Origin: Catenovulum agarivorans YM01
GTDB lineage: Bacteria; Pseudomonadota; Gammaproteobacteria; Enterobacterales; Alteromonadaceae
DNA length: 64,000 nucleotides
Assembly: GCF_000281085.1 (NCBI RefSeq)
Contig: NZ_JH767524.1
Location: 207,674 to 271,673, forward strand
Reading direction: 5' to 3'
Part shown: one piece after another, positions 8,785-16,898 of the stretch
How the letters are laid out: each line of letters opens with the position of its first letter
How positions within the stretch are numbered: position 1 is the stretch's first letter
Program-made: the position numbers and the translations under genes
The notes under the pieces: generated by a model
Databases searched by the model: none
What the model saw: only the letters and a program-made list of their open reading frames with translations
Told to the model about the DNA's origin: nothing

Positions 8785-10083
8785 TTAAGCTGAAATACTC
8801 GCTAATGCTTCAGCATTTTGTTTCTCTTTAGAAACGTATTTCTTCCACTGATTCGCCATCACTTTACTTGAGTTATGTTCGCTGGCTAACTCTAGTGCTT
8901 TTAGCGATTTGTCATATTGCTTTAAGTTAAAGTAAGCCATGCCCAATACCAGTTGAGCTTTGCCAATATCGTCTAACTCACCTTTTTCTAAAGCTTTCTG
9001 GGTAGACTCAATAGCTAATTGCCACTTCTCCATATTTAGATAAGTTTGGCCCAACTGCGCATCTAAATTGCCATCAGCCGATAATTCAGCGGCTTTTGCC
9101 AACACAGGCACAGCTTTTTCATCTTCTTTCGCTAGGGTATAAGCTTGTGCTAAAAACTTAAGGTTTTTCACATCTTGCTCAACAATGCCTTCATCCATAG
9201 CTTTATCTAACAAGATAGCACCTTTAACAGGCACTTGATGGTAAACATACAATTGCGCAAGCGTAAGCACATCAGCGCGTTTATCAACAAAACCTTGTTG
9301 ATACGCTACTTCCATCATAGCAAGCTGCTTTTTCTCTAAACCTAACTCACCGTACATGCCCGCAAGTTGCAACCAATATTCTGGTTTATTGAATAAACGC
9401 ACTAAAGTTTCAGTTACATCCGCAACATGCTCAGGTTTTTTAAGCGAATAATAAATTGCGCGTTGCAATACAAACCAATTTTCTTTTGGTGTTTCGCCCG
9501 AATCGGCAACCAATTTAATTGCTTTTTCTAATGGCTTAAGTGCATTGTCGTATTGCTTAAGTTGGTAATACGCTTGCGCCATTAACACTTGAGCATTTGG
9601 GTTTTCAGCGTCACCACCTGCTGCCAACCAAGCGTTTAGTTTATCAATAGTGCCTTGATAATCTTCTTGTGCCATTTGCAATTGCGCCAAACTGTACAAA
9701 GTACTTTGACGTAAACTTTCTGGAATAGCTTCTTCGGCGACCACAGCTTCAAAGTTTTCAATCGCTTTTGCCATATCTTCCATGTTGTAATAAACAAAAG
9801 CATAGAAGTTATGCATCATAGCGATTTCGTAACTATTCATTGAATTACGTTTACGATTTACATTGTCTAACGCTTCAATTGCTTCTTGTGGTTTGCCTTC
9901 ATCGGCAATCGCCTGTGCACGAGCAAGTTGCTCATACACTTTAGAGCGCATAGCTGGTACTTTTACCGTTTTACTGCTCGCACTTGTTTCAGCATGAGCT
10001 GACACAACAACAGTGTTAGATACAGCAGCACCTAACGAAGCGACAATCGACATGATCACGAGTTTTTTGGATAATTTTTTCAT
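8785..10083 (-). CDS. TPR-repeat protein of the accessory TonB system
   Basis: Exported 432-aa protein with an N-terminal signal peptide (SKKLVIMSIVASLGAAVSNTVVVSAHA) and repeated tetratricopeptide-like helices throughout (for example ALDNVNRKRNSM, AQVLMAQAYYQLKQYDNALK, LVLGMAYFNLKQYDKSLKAL). It is probably periplasmic. It is the last gene of the DUF3450-ttpC-exbB-exbD-tonB cluster, 17 bp after tonB. Equivalent TPR genes close Vibrio and Shewanella TonB2-type operons. The role is presumably scaffolding of TonB or receptor complexes (inference). Confidence 0.82.
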   Translation of the reverse strand: MKKLSKKLVIMSIVASLGAAVSNTVVVSAHAETSASSKTVKVPAMRSKVYEQLARAQAIADEGKPQEAIEALDNVNRKRNSMNSYEIAMMHNFYAFVYYNMEDMAKAIENFEAVVAEEAIPESLRQSTLYSLAQLQMAQEDYQGTIDKLNAWLAAGGDAENPNAQVLMAQAYYQLKQYDNALKPLEKAIKLVADSGETPKENWFVLQRAIYYSLKKPEHVADVTETLVRLFNKPEYWLQLAGMYGELGLEKKQLAMMEVAYQQGFVDKRADVLTLAQLYVYHQVPVKGAILLDKAMDEGIVEQDVKNLKFLAQAYTLAKEDEKAVPVLAKAAELSADGNLDAQLGQTYLNMEKWQLAIESTQKALEKGELDDIGKAQLVLGMAYFNLKQYDKSLKALELASEHNSSKVMANQWKKYVSKEKQNAEALASISA

Positions 10084-10100
10084 CGTTTATACACTCCTAA

Positions 10101-10706
10101 CTAGTCAATTTTGAAGGTAATACGGTTTTGTACACCGGCCACTTCCATTGGCTCACCATTTACCACTCTTGGCTTATATTTAAACTTCATTGCAGCATTA
10201 ATCGCAGCTTGGTCAAATATATTGGCAGGCTCGGCTTCAACCACTACAGGGTTAACAACTGTGCCCAATTTGCTCACGGTAAACTCAACAATCACGTAAC
10301 CTTCAATGCCACGTTGTTGCGCACGGCGCGGATAAATGGGTTGTACTTTAACTATAGGTAAATACTCACCGTCGCCAGACTCAAGAGACAAACCGTTTTG
10401 AATACCTACATCCGCTTCGATATCCGCAGCAAAGTCAGTGGTCACTGCGTTTGCATTTGGATCTGGCGCATCCATAGGTGGCGCTTCCATCGGCGGTGGT
10501 GGCTCTTGTGGTTTAGGTGGCTTTTGTGGTTTTCGGTCTTTTTGCTCTGGTGCCGACTCTTTTTTCACTCGGACAAAGTCTAATACACTGCCGCGAGGAG
10601 GATCCGTTAGTGCCCCCTCTCCGCTTTGTATTAACGACTGCATGCCGTAAAAAATTACGAAAGTCGTCGCAACAGATAAAAGAATTGCAATTAAATATCT
10701 GCTCAT
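10101..10706 (-). CDS. tonB: TonB-family energy transducer (TonB2 type)
   Basis: Couples the proton gradient sensed by ExbB/ExbD to outer-membrane receptors. The 201-aa protein has one N-terminal membrane anchor (YLIAILLSVATTFVIFYGM), a short proline-rich periplasmic segment (about residues 55-85, with PPKPQEPPPP) and a C-terminal TonB domain (YPRRAQQRGIEGYVIVEFTV to about residue 200). The short length and C-terminal sequence fit the TonB2 class rather than the longer E. coli TonB. It starts 6 bp after exbD, within the operon. Confidence 0.92.
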   Translation of the reverse strand: MSRYLIAILLSVATTFVIFYGMQSLIQSGEGALTDPPRGSVLDFVRVKKESAPEQKDRKPQKPPKPQEPPPPMEAPPMDAPDPNANAVTTDFAADIEADVGIQNGLSLESGDGEYLPIVKVQPIYPRRAQQRGIEGYVIVEFTVSKLGTVVNPVVVEAEPANIFDQAAINAAMKFKYKPRVVNGEPMEVAGVQNRITFKID

Positions 10707-10712
10707 AATTTA

Positions 10713-11120
10713 TCAGTCGTTTGCTGCAATTGACACGTCAAACGCACCCGCTGCACGCGAGGCATCCATTACTTTAATTAGCGTATCTACGTCGGCTTTT
10801 TTATCCGCTTGAATCACCACAGAACCTTGTGGGTTTTCAGCTTTTAAACGCTCAACGTTTGCTTGTACCGCACGAATGTCGATACGACGCTTATCAATCC
10901 AAATTTCGCCAGTGTCGCTAATGGCAATTAAGATATTAGCGCGCTCTTTTTTAACTGCAGTTGGTGCATCAGGGCGATTAACGTCTATACCTGACTCTTT
11001 GACAAAAGATGCAGTTACGATGAAGAAGATCAACATGATAAATACAACGTCTAGCATAGGCGTCATATCTATGGTTGTTTCTTCTTCTTCCATAATTTTG
11101 TTTAAAGGACTTGCTCGCAT
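10713..11120 (-). CDS. exbD: ExbD-type biopolymer transport protein
   Basis: Inner-membrane proton-motive-force subunit of 135 aa with a single TM (MLDVVFIMLIFFIVTASFV). IDMTPMLDVVFIMLIFF contains the conserved Asp (D-V-V-F) thought to relay protons. The periplasmic C-terminal domain includes IQADKKADVDTLIKVMDASR. It partners with the ExbB upstream and TonB downstream. Unlike other junctions in the operon, it is separated from exbB by 167 bp that contain a repeat element. Confidence 0.93.
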   Translation of the reverse strand: MRASPLNKIMEEEETTIDMTPMLDVVFIMLIFFIVTASFVKESGIDVNRPDAPTAVKKERANILIAISDTGEIWIDKRRIDIRAVQANVERLKAENPQGSVVIQADKKADVDTLIKVMDASRAAGAFDVSIAAND

Positions 11121-11171
11121 AATTTTTACCTTACTAATTTTTGCATATAGGCACGTTCCTACTTAGCAGCA

Positions 11172-11248
11172 TTCAATTCTAAACACGCATAAATCTGTCC
11201 CTAGAGCTCTGCTGCGCCATCCATGAGCGCAGAAGGTTTAGAATTGAA
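11172..11248. repeat. Interspersed hairpin repeat, copy 1 (inside the TonB operon)
   Basis: A 77-bp element is bounded by a perfect 13-bp inverted repeat, TTCAATTCTAAAC / GTTTAGAATTGAA. The core contains ACGCATAAATC, GAGCTC, GCCATCCATG and CAGA-GGTTT, shared with the element at 47755-47859. The outer arms of the two copies are unrelated in sequence yet self-complementary in each. It interrupts an otherwise tightly packed operon between exbB and exbD. Confidence 0.7.
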
Positions 11249-11287
11249 GCGTGCAAAGTAGTCGCTTAATTCATCTGCAATAATTAT

Positions 11288-11815
11288 TTAATGATCCATT
11301 GTTAAATGATCTTCAAGTAGCTCAGATTCGCGTTTCGCTACTCGCTTTAACCAAGTTGAGGCAAAAACCCCAGACAAGGCGCCAACCATTCCCGCCATAG
11401 TTGGGATAGTTGCTTTTGATACACCTGATGCCATTGAGCGCGCGTTACCAGAGCCAGATATAGCCATAACGTCAAACACTTCAATCATGCCTGTCACCGT
11501 ACCCATCAAACCAAGTAGTGGACACAGTGCAACAAGTGCATTTAACAAAGGTAAATTTTCATTCAGTTTATTGCTTGCACGCGAGATAACAGCTTCACGA
11601 ATTTGCTGAGCATTCCATGATTTACGCTCTGTTCGCGCTTCCCATTGCGCTACCATTTCTCGCTCGTACTTTTTGTAGCTAAAGCGTACAAAAGCAACAC
11701 GTTCAAATATTAAGATCCACATCACGAATATTAGAGCGGCTATCCAGGTGAGTACTTGCCCACCTGTTTCCATAAAACTCTGAATCGCTTCGGACATTTC
11801 GAATAAAGCGTACAC
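11288..11815 (-). CDS. exbB: ExbB / MotA-TolQ-ExbB proton channel protein
   Basis: Inner-membrane channel subunit (175 aa) partnering with ExbD. The first TM is about residues 20-40 (VLTWIAALIFVMWILIFERV). The family signature NALVALCPLLGLMGTVTGMIEVF covers TM2, and TIPTMAGMVGALSGVFAST covers TM3. It follows ttpC with a 1-bp gap, indicating translational coupling. It is the shorter of two MotA/TolQ/ExbB proteins in the operon, as in TonB2 clusters. Confidence 0.92.
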   Translation of the reverse strand: MYALFEMSEAIQSFMETGGQVLTWIAALIFVMWILIFERVAFVRFSYKKYEREMVAQWEARTERKSWNAQQIREAVISRASNKLNENLPLLNALVALCPLLGLMGTVTGMIEVFDVMAISGSGNARSMASGVSKATIPTMAGMVGALSGVFASTWLKRVAKRESELLEDHLTMDH

Positions 11816-11816
11816 C

Positions 11817-13190
11817 TTATTCTCCTTGTTCTGCTCTTTCCGCGATAATACCTGCGCTTTGCTCTTGTAAGATTGAAATCAATCCACGGCTGCGCGAGTT
11901 AAGAACTGTGTATAACAACAAGGTGGGAATTGCGACAACCAAACCTAATACAGTTGTAACCAATGCTTGCGAAATACCACCCGCCATTAATTTAGGATCA
12001 CCCGTACCGAATAAAGTAATAGCTTGGAAAGTATTAATCATACCTGTCACAGTACCTAGTAGACCTAACAAAGGTGCAACAACAGAGATGATTTTGATAA
12101 AGGTTAAGTTACGCGCTAATTTTGGTACTTCACGCAAAATTGCTTCACTTAATTTAAGCTCAAGTGTTTCGCTGTCTGCTTGTGGGTTGTCGTTTTTAAC
12201 CTGCATAACACGGCCAAGCGGATTGTTGGCTTGTGGTGTAGGCTGTTTTAATTGACGCTTAATTTTGCCACCCACTATGGTTAAGCTGATAAAACGCTCT
12301 AATGCCAATAATAAGCCGATTAAACCAACACCTAAAATTACATAACCAACAGTACCACCTTGCTCAACACGCTCTTGTAAGTTAGGCGCTTGAACCAATA
12401 AACCTAAGATAGAACCACCAGTTGGGTCGACAGCAAATTCAACTAACTCACCTTTTTTATCTTGCACTGCTGAAGCAGTTGCTAAGTAGCGGTCAGTTGG
12501 TTGACGAGATAATTCAGCTAATGAACCAGTTTGTTGTACGTATTCAACAAACTTACCATTAGACACTAAGTTAAATGCACCTACACGCACAACTTCTTGT
12601 TCAGTTTTAGTACCTGTTTCAGCACTTACTACAGGTGCATTGAAACGAACAATTTTGCCTGATTCAGTCATTTCGCGCTGTAATTCAAACCATACGCGCT
12701 CAATTTCTTCAACTGAGGCTAATTTTGAGCTTTTACCCATTTTTTGTGCTAATTCATCTAAGAACACGTCACGGCCAGGGTATTGTGCTGAAATAATTGA
12801 GTTTTGGAACTTACCTTTCATATCGCCAGATACTTGCTGTAATACACCAAATAACTCTTTTAACGAACCCATACGGTTGCTTAAAGTGTTGGTGATATCG
12901 GCTAAATGAATTTCGTTTTGTTCGAAAGTTGTTTCTAGCTCTTCACTGCGTTTAACCAATTGGTTGCGGCGCGCTTGAGCGTCATTTAACATTTGAACTT
13001 GTTGTTCTTTTTTCGCTAAAAACTCAGATTCACGTTGTTTGTTTTGTTGGTTTTGAAACAATTGACCCTGTTCCAATTTAGTTAACAACTCGTCTAAGTT
13101 AACTGCAGTTTCAGCTTCAGCCATAACAGGTGCTGATAAAGTTGCAGAAAGTGCTGCTGTTGCCAGAATATGTTTAACAAACTTTTTCAT
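11817..13190 (-). CDS. ttpC: TtpC-like MotA/TolQ/ExbB protein with N-terminal coiled coil
   Basis: Large ExbB-related protein (457 aa). A signal peptide (HILATAALSATLSAPVMAEA) is followed by a long periplasmic coiled coil (about residues 30-130, rich in Q/E/K). TM segments begin at about 280 (VGYVILGVGLIGLLLALERF), with the ExbB signature at about 365-400 (ISVVAPLLGLLGTVTGMINTF). This is the architecture of Vibrio TtpC, an additional component required by TonB2 systems. Placement directly before exbB supports the assignment. It starts 11 bp after the DUF3450 gene. Confidence 0.88.
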   Translation of the reverse strand: MKKFVKHILATAALSATLSAPVMAEAETAVNLDELLTKLEQGQLFQNQQNKQRESEFLAKKEQQVQMLNDAQARRNQLVKRSEELETTFEQNEIHLADITNTLSNRMGSLKELFGVLQQVSGDMKGKFQNSIISAQYPGRDVFLDELAQKMGKSSKLASVEEIERVWFELQREMTESGKIVRFNAPVVSAETGTKTEQEVVRVGAFNLVSNGKFVEYVQQTGSLAELSRQPTDRYLATASAVQDKKGELVEFAVDPTGGSILGLLVQAPNLQERVEQGGTVGYVILGVGLIGLLLALERFISLTIVGGKIKRQLKQPTPQANNPLGRVMQVKNDNPQADSETLELKLSEAILREVPKLARNLTFIKIISVVAPLLGLLGTVTGMINTFQAITLFGTGDPKLMAGGISQALVTTVLGLVVAIPTLLLYTVLNSRSRGLISILQEQSAGIIAERAEQGE

Positions 13191-13201
13191 TTTAAAACCT
13201 C

Positions 13202-13963
13202 TTATTCAGCAGCTGAAACTGGTAAAACTAATAAATCAGGTGCTAATTGCTTACGCGCTATACGTAAACCTTTAGTAATTGACGTGCGGTATTCAGGTGA
13301 TAAAGCAACAAAACCTTGTTGATTTTTGTCCCATGCACCACTGAATTTGCCATCGCGCGTTTGGTAAATTAAAGCAACGCGGCCAACACGTAAAAAGTCA
13401 ACGTCACGTACTTCACCTTCAACTTCTAAAGTTGAGGTATAAGCTTCAATTGTTTTACCGTAATCAACTTCTACTTGGTAAGCTTCTAATACACGACGGA
13501 ATTTTTCAGAAGGTGTGATATCAGCTCTGTCCATCATGCTTTTTAAATCAGCTATGCGTTGGGTGCGTTCTTCAGGTAAAAACGGTACGTCTAAACCAAC
13601 AAACTGCTCTAAACCGTCGATCATGCGAATCATTAATGGGGTAACTTGACGTTCAACAACTGACACCTTGTCAATTGACTCATTAATGTCAGCCATTTCA
13701 GCTTCTTGGTTAGCAACTTGTTTTTCTAATTGACGGTTGTAAACCAACAAACCTTCAATTTCTTTATTAATTGCTTTGAACTGTTGCAAACGAACTTGAA
13801 TGTCGTCGCTAATTTTGTCGATTTTTTGCTGCGACTTTTCAGCTGATTGATTAATTTTTTGTCCAGCTTTGATTGCTGGCTCTAAACTGTTTGCTTGTGC
13901 AAACGAAGCCATTGCAACACATGAAGCAATAACAGTCGTTTTAAACATTTGCGAAAGGCTCAT
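13202..13963 (-). CDS. DUF3450 periplasmic coiled-coil protein
   Basis: Exported protein of 253 aa: signal peptide (TTVIASCVAMASFAQA), then a coiled-coil region (about 30-110) and a C-terminal globular part (VDFLRVGRVALIYQTRDG; WDKNQQGFVALS). This is the DUF3450 family, which recurrently precedes ttpC-exbB-exbD-tonB clusters. It probably assists that complex in the periplasm (inference). It is first in the six-gene operon, and candidate PhoB sites lie about 55-95 bp upstream of its ATG. Confidence 0.87.
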   Translation of the reverse strand: MSLSQMFKTTVIASCVAMASFAQANSLEPAIKAGQKINQSAEKSQQKIDKISDDIQVRLQQFKAINKEIEGLLVYNRQLEKQVANQEAEMADINESIDKVSVVERQVTPLMIRMIDGLEQFVGLDVPFLPEERTQRIADLKSMMDRADITPSEKFRRVLEAYQVEVDYGKTIEAYTSTLEVEGEVRDVDFLRVGRVALIYQTRDGKFSGAWDKNQQGFVALSPEYRTSITKGLRIARKQLAPDLLVLPVSAAE

Positions 13964-14018
13964 AGTTAAGCTTCCTAAAATTACCGTTTGAAATTAGGAG
14001 CAACTATATGTCGGTTAG

Positions 14019-14058
14019 ATGACAGTGAGATTAATGCAAAGTGACAGTAATGTGACAA
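14019..14058 (-). promoter_or_regulatory. Candidate Pho box array upstream of the TonB operon
   Basis: Read on the + strand, ATGACAG (14019), a weak ATTAATG (14030), GTGACAG (14041) and GTGACAA (14052) occur with exact 11-bp periodicity. On the minus strand these are CTGTCAT/CTGTCAC/TTGTCAC half-sites. The known PhoB box is two CTGTCAT-like 7-mers separated by 4 bp (11-bp repeat). The array lies about 55-95 bp upstream of the DUF3450 start. Confidence 0.72.
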
Positions 14059-14106
14059 AGCAACAAGGAGAGGCTAGAAATTAGAGACTTGTATGAAAGA
14101 AATATT

Positions 14107-14132
14107 AAAGGGATGAAATATTTCATCCCTTT
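14107..14132 (-). terminator. Perfect palindrome downstream of the Pho-linked TBDR
   Basis: A 26-bp perfect palindrome (each arm AAAGGGATGAAAT or its complement) lies about 20 nt past the TBDR stop. It can form a stable hairpin and probably terminates the receptor transcript before the TonB operon promoter, although no strong T tract follows. Confidence 0.6.
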
Positions 14133-14151
14133 ATAGTGCGAGGTAGCTAGA

Positions 14152-16830
14152 TTAGAACTCGTAGCTGTAGCTAAGGCTAGCGCCTAAACCAATCTCTTTC
14201 GAACGAACTGTTACACCAGACTGAGTAACTTCTTGATCTTCATTAAGTAAATTTTTCATTTTAAACTTAACTTTGGAGTTGAAGTCTGGGTAATAGGTGT
14301 AAACGAAGTCTAAAGAATGGAAAGGTTGCTCCATTGCATCTTCACGACCCAACACACCAGCAGCTAAGATACGCTCACCAAACACGTTATAAACTAATGA
14401 GCTACTATGTTCACCATCAGATGAGTCGTAGTTCAATTGCAAGTTCACAACATATTCAGAGTGACCTGTCATACGTTTAGTCGGGTTGGTCAAACTACCC
14501 GCTTGAGCTGGATCTATAACAGCCTCAGAATCTGATAATGTAATATTACCTGAAGTAAAAATACCGTCAGCTAAATAAGTTAGGTCATGCATCCATTCAA
14601 TTTCAACCCCCATAACTTCTGCCGATTCGCCATTCACGAAAGTCGCTGAATATTCTTCGTCACCTATTTGCAAAACAGTCTCAATTGGTGCGTCTATATC
14701 CTTATAAAAAGCAGCAACAGAGAAGCTGTCACCTAGACTTCCATAATATTCATAACGTAAGTCATAATTTTTAATCGGACTGCTTTTTAATCCAGAGCGA
14801 CCAAAAGTCCTAATGTCAGTCAAAGGGTCTGTATAAGAAACTGGCACAACTTCGCGCAAATCAGGGCGAACAACTGTTTCACCATAACCGAAACGTATTT
14901 GATAGCTCTCACCGCCAATATAGGTAAGAGAGAGAGCCGAGTACGTTTCATCTTCGTTTATCGTTCCAGCTTGAATTTTCTCAGGGTCATAATAAATATC
15001 TAAATCATCACCATCAAAAATTAAGCTTGAAGTACCTATGGAAACTTGCTGAAATTCCTCATATCGTAGTCCACCGCTTACGCGCCATTGTCCTTGATAT
15101 ATTACATCGAACATACCATAACCCGCCGCAACCTTCTGAGCAGCTAGATAATCATCAGCACGAGGAGACGTTGGCTCATTGAATTGAATAGTGGCGCTCG
15201 AGTTGTCGATAAATGAATCGGTTAAATAGCCAGAATTATTTAACGGATTACCGCCATTGTCGACGTTTACGGCTGCACCTGACAAGTTAACCGCAAAACT
15301 AGAAGTTGAGTAGATACGGGCTCTATCAACAAAATCATAACCTGCTTTAAATTCCATTTCGAAATCGGACAAATATACAGGTAAATTTAGGTTGCCACTG
15401 TATGAGTCCACATGGTCTTCCATGTTAGTGTAACTGTATACAGCACGATTATCGTCACCAGAGACGACTGAATTTACATACTCACCATTAGAGTTGAATT
15501 TATCGCCAAATTTATAAGTCACATCAACTGGAATATCGGTTTCAGCTTTAGATCTAGTATATTGCCAGTCAAAACCTAAACCGCCAAAATCAAGAAAAGT
15601 ATGCTTCCCTTGAAATTGAGAAACACTTAAAGTGCGCTCTTCGTAAAGAAATTCATGGCTTCTGTTTGCAGAACCGTCTCTTATTATTGCAAAACTAGAG
15701 CTTGCCGCAGGAGCTTGTAAAATAGAAACATCAACTTCGTCTTCATTATCTTCGAGATAAATATTTGACCAAGATACTTGATGACCTTCTCTTTTATAAC
15801 CGACGTTGAATACAGCATTGAGCCTTTCGTTTTCAGTTGACGTCACAGAGTCTTTTACGACTTCATAACAGGAAGTGTCAACTTGCTCGACTGTATCCAA
15901 TGAAGTAGCACAGTTCTCAGACAAATCATTAGTGATAATAGCATTACGCTTTTCACTCGCATCTCTAATGCTGTCATAGGCTACGGACGCTAGAAATCCA
16001 AGCTGACCATCTAGTACTTCAAAGCTATCACCAATATGAGCTTTTATGTTGTAATTTGGATCAAGAGACTCTTCTTCGATCTCCAAATCACGCGGTAAAG
16101 TTCTTAATAGCTGCTTATTCAACAATAAAGCTTGTTGACCGGCGGTTTGTGTATCGGTTGGCTTTAGTGCTTTCTCTTCAATAATGGAAGATAAACTAAA
16201 ATCTCCCCTATAAACTGCAATAGCGTCATATAGACTAGCGTTCAACCCTGAATCATTTCGTTCATACGAAAACCCATCGGATGCACTTGAATCGATACCC
16301 GCACCAATTTCGAAACCAGCAATAAACTCAGTTGGAACCGACTTAGTACGAATGTCTATCGAACCACCACCGAAAGCAGCAGGCATAGACGGTGAGTAAG
16401 CTTTTTGCACAGACAAGCTTTCAATAATACTTGATGGGAAAATATCCAGTGGAACTACATTGCGCGTCAAATCTGGGCTTGGAATGCTCGCGCCATTCAA
16501 TCTAGCGCTTGAATACCTTTCACCTAAACCTCGAACATAAATAAACTTACCGTCGACCAAGGTTAATCCAGTAACTCGACGTAATGCTGAAGCAGCATCA
16601 CTATCACCAGTCCTAGATAATTGTTCAGCACCTAATATATCTGCAACAAATGCTTGACTTTTTCGCTCTTCAATAACGGCAGCAGCAGAACCCTGTAAAC
16701 GACTAGCTGTCGCTACAACTTCTTCAATTAAAGCATCGTTATTTTCTTCAGCAAAAGCACATTGGCTAGAAACCAACAAGCCAAGAGTTACAGAGCAGGC
16801 AATTTTATTAAATCTGTATTGATTCATCAT
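14152..16830 (-). CDS. TonB-dependent outer-membrane receptor (candidate Pho regulon)
   Basis: Outer-membrane 22-strand transporter of 892 aa. Signal peptide ends near SSQCAFA (residue 27). A TonB-box-like EEVVATASR comes next. The plug domain has ADILGAEQLSRTGDSDAASA and the unusually conserved VRGLGERYSSARLNG. The last residue is aromatic (LSYSYEF), as required for barrel assembly. AAAGG precedes the first of two adjacent ATG codons. It lies downstream of the surface-lipoprotein gene after a hairpin and next to a complete TonB operon. The substrate is unknown; candidate PhoB sites around it suggest a phosphorus compound (inference). Confidence 0.88.
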   Translation of the reverse strand: MMNQYRFNKIACSVTLGLLVSSQCAFAEENNDALIEEVVATASRLQGSAAAVIEERKSQAFVADILGAEQLSRTGDSDAASALRRVTGLTLVDGKFIYVRGLGERYSSARLNGASIPSPDLTRNVVPLDIFPSSIIESLSVQKAYSPSMPAAFGGGSIDIRTKSVPTEFIAGFEIGAGIDSSASDGFSYERNDSGLNASLYDAIAVYRGDFSLSSIIEEKALKPTDTQTAGQQALLLNKQLLRTLPRDLEIEEESLDPNYNIKAHIGDSFEVLDGQLGFLASVAYDSIRDASEKRNAIITNDLSENCATSLDTVEQVDTSCYEVVKDSVTSTENERLNAVFNVGYKREGHQVSWSNIYLEDNEDEVDVSILQAPAASSSFAIIRDGSANRSHEFLYEERTLSVSQFQGKHTFLDFGGLGFDWQYTRSKAETDIPVDVTYKFGDKFNSNGEYVNSVVSGDDNRAVYSYTNMEDHVDSYSGNLNLPVYLSDFEMEFKAGYDFVDRARIYSTSSFAVNLSGAAVNVDNGGNPLNNSGYLTDSFIDNSSATIQFNEPTSPRADDYLAAQKVAAGYGMFDVIYQGQWRVSGGLRYEEFQQVSIGTSSLIFDGDDLDIYYDPEKIQAGTINEDETYSALSLTYIGGESYQIRFGYGETVVRPDLREVVPVSYTDPLTDIRTFGRSGLKSSPIKNYDLRYEYYGSLGDSFSVAAFYKDIDAPIETVLQIGDEEYSATFVNGESAEVMGVEIEWMHDLTYLADGIFTSGNITLSDSEAVIDPAQAGSLTNPTKRMTGHSEYVVNLQLNYDSSDGEHSSSLVYNVFGERILAAGVLGREDAMEQPFHSLDFVYTYYPDFNSKVKFKMKNLLNEDQEVTQSGVTVRSKEIGLGASLSYSYEF

Positions 16831-16853
16831 TTGAATACCTTTGCTCTTGCAAA

Positions 16854-16881
16854 AAAATAGGCGCTACTTGGCGCCTATTTT
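16854..16881 (-). terminator. Terminator/attenuator between lipoprotein and TBDR genes
   Basis: Stem AAAATAGGCGC / GCGCCTATTTT with a 6-nt loop, followed on the minus strand by a T7 run. It sits 18 nt after the lipoprotein stop and 24 nt before the TBDR start. It should limit or tune readthrough into the receptor gene, since no separate TBDR promoter is evident. Confidence 0.75.
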
Positions 16882-16898
16882 CATATGTCATAACCTAA

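Noticed and set aside
11172-11248. Integron attC-like site
   Set aside because: The variable self-complementary arms recall attC sites, but the inner ends do not match the required RYYYAAC / GTTRRRY boxes and no integrase or cassette array is present.
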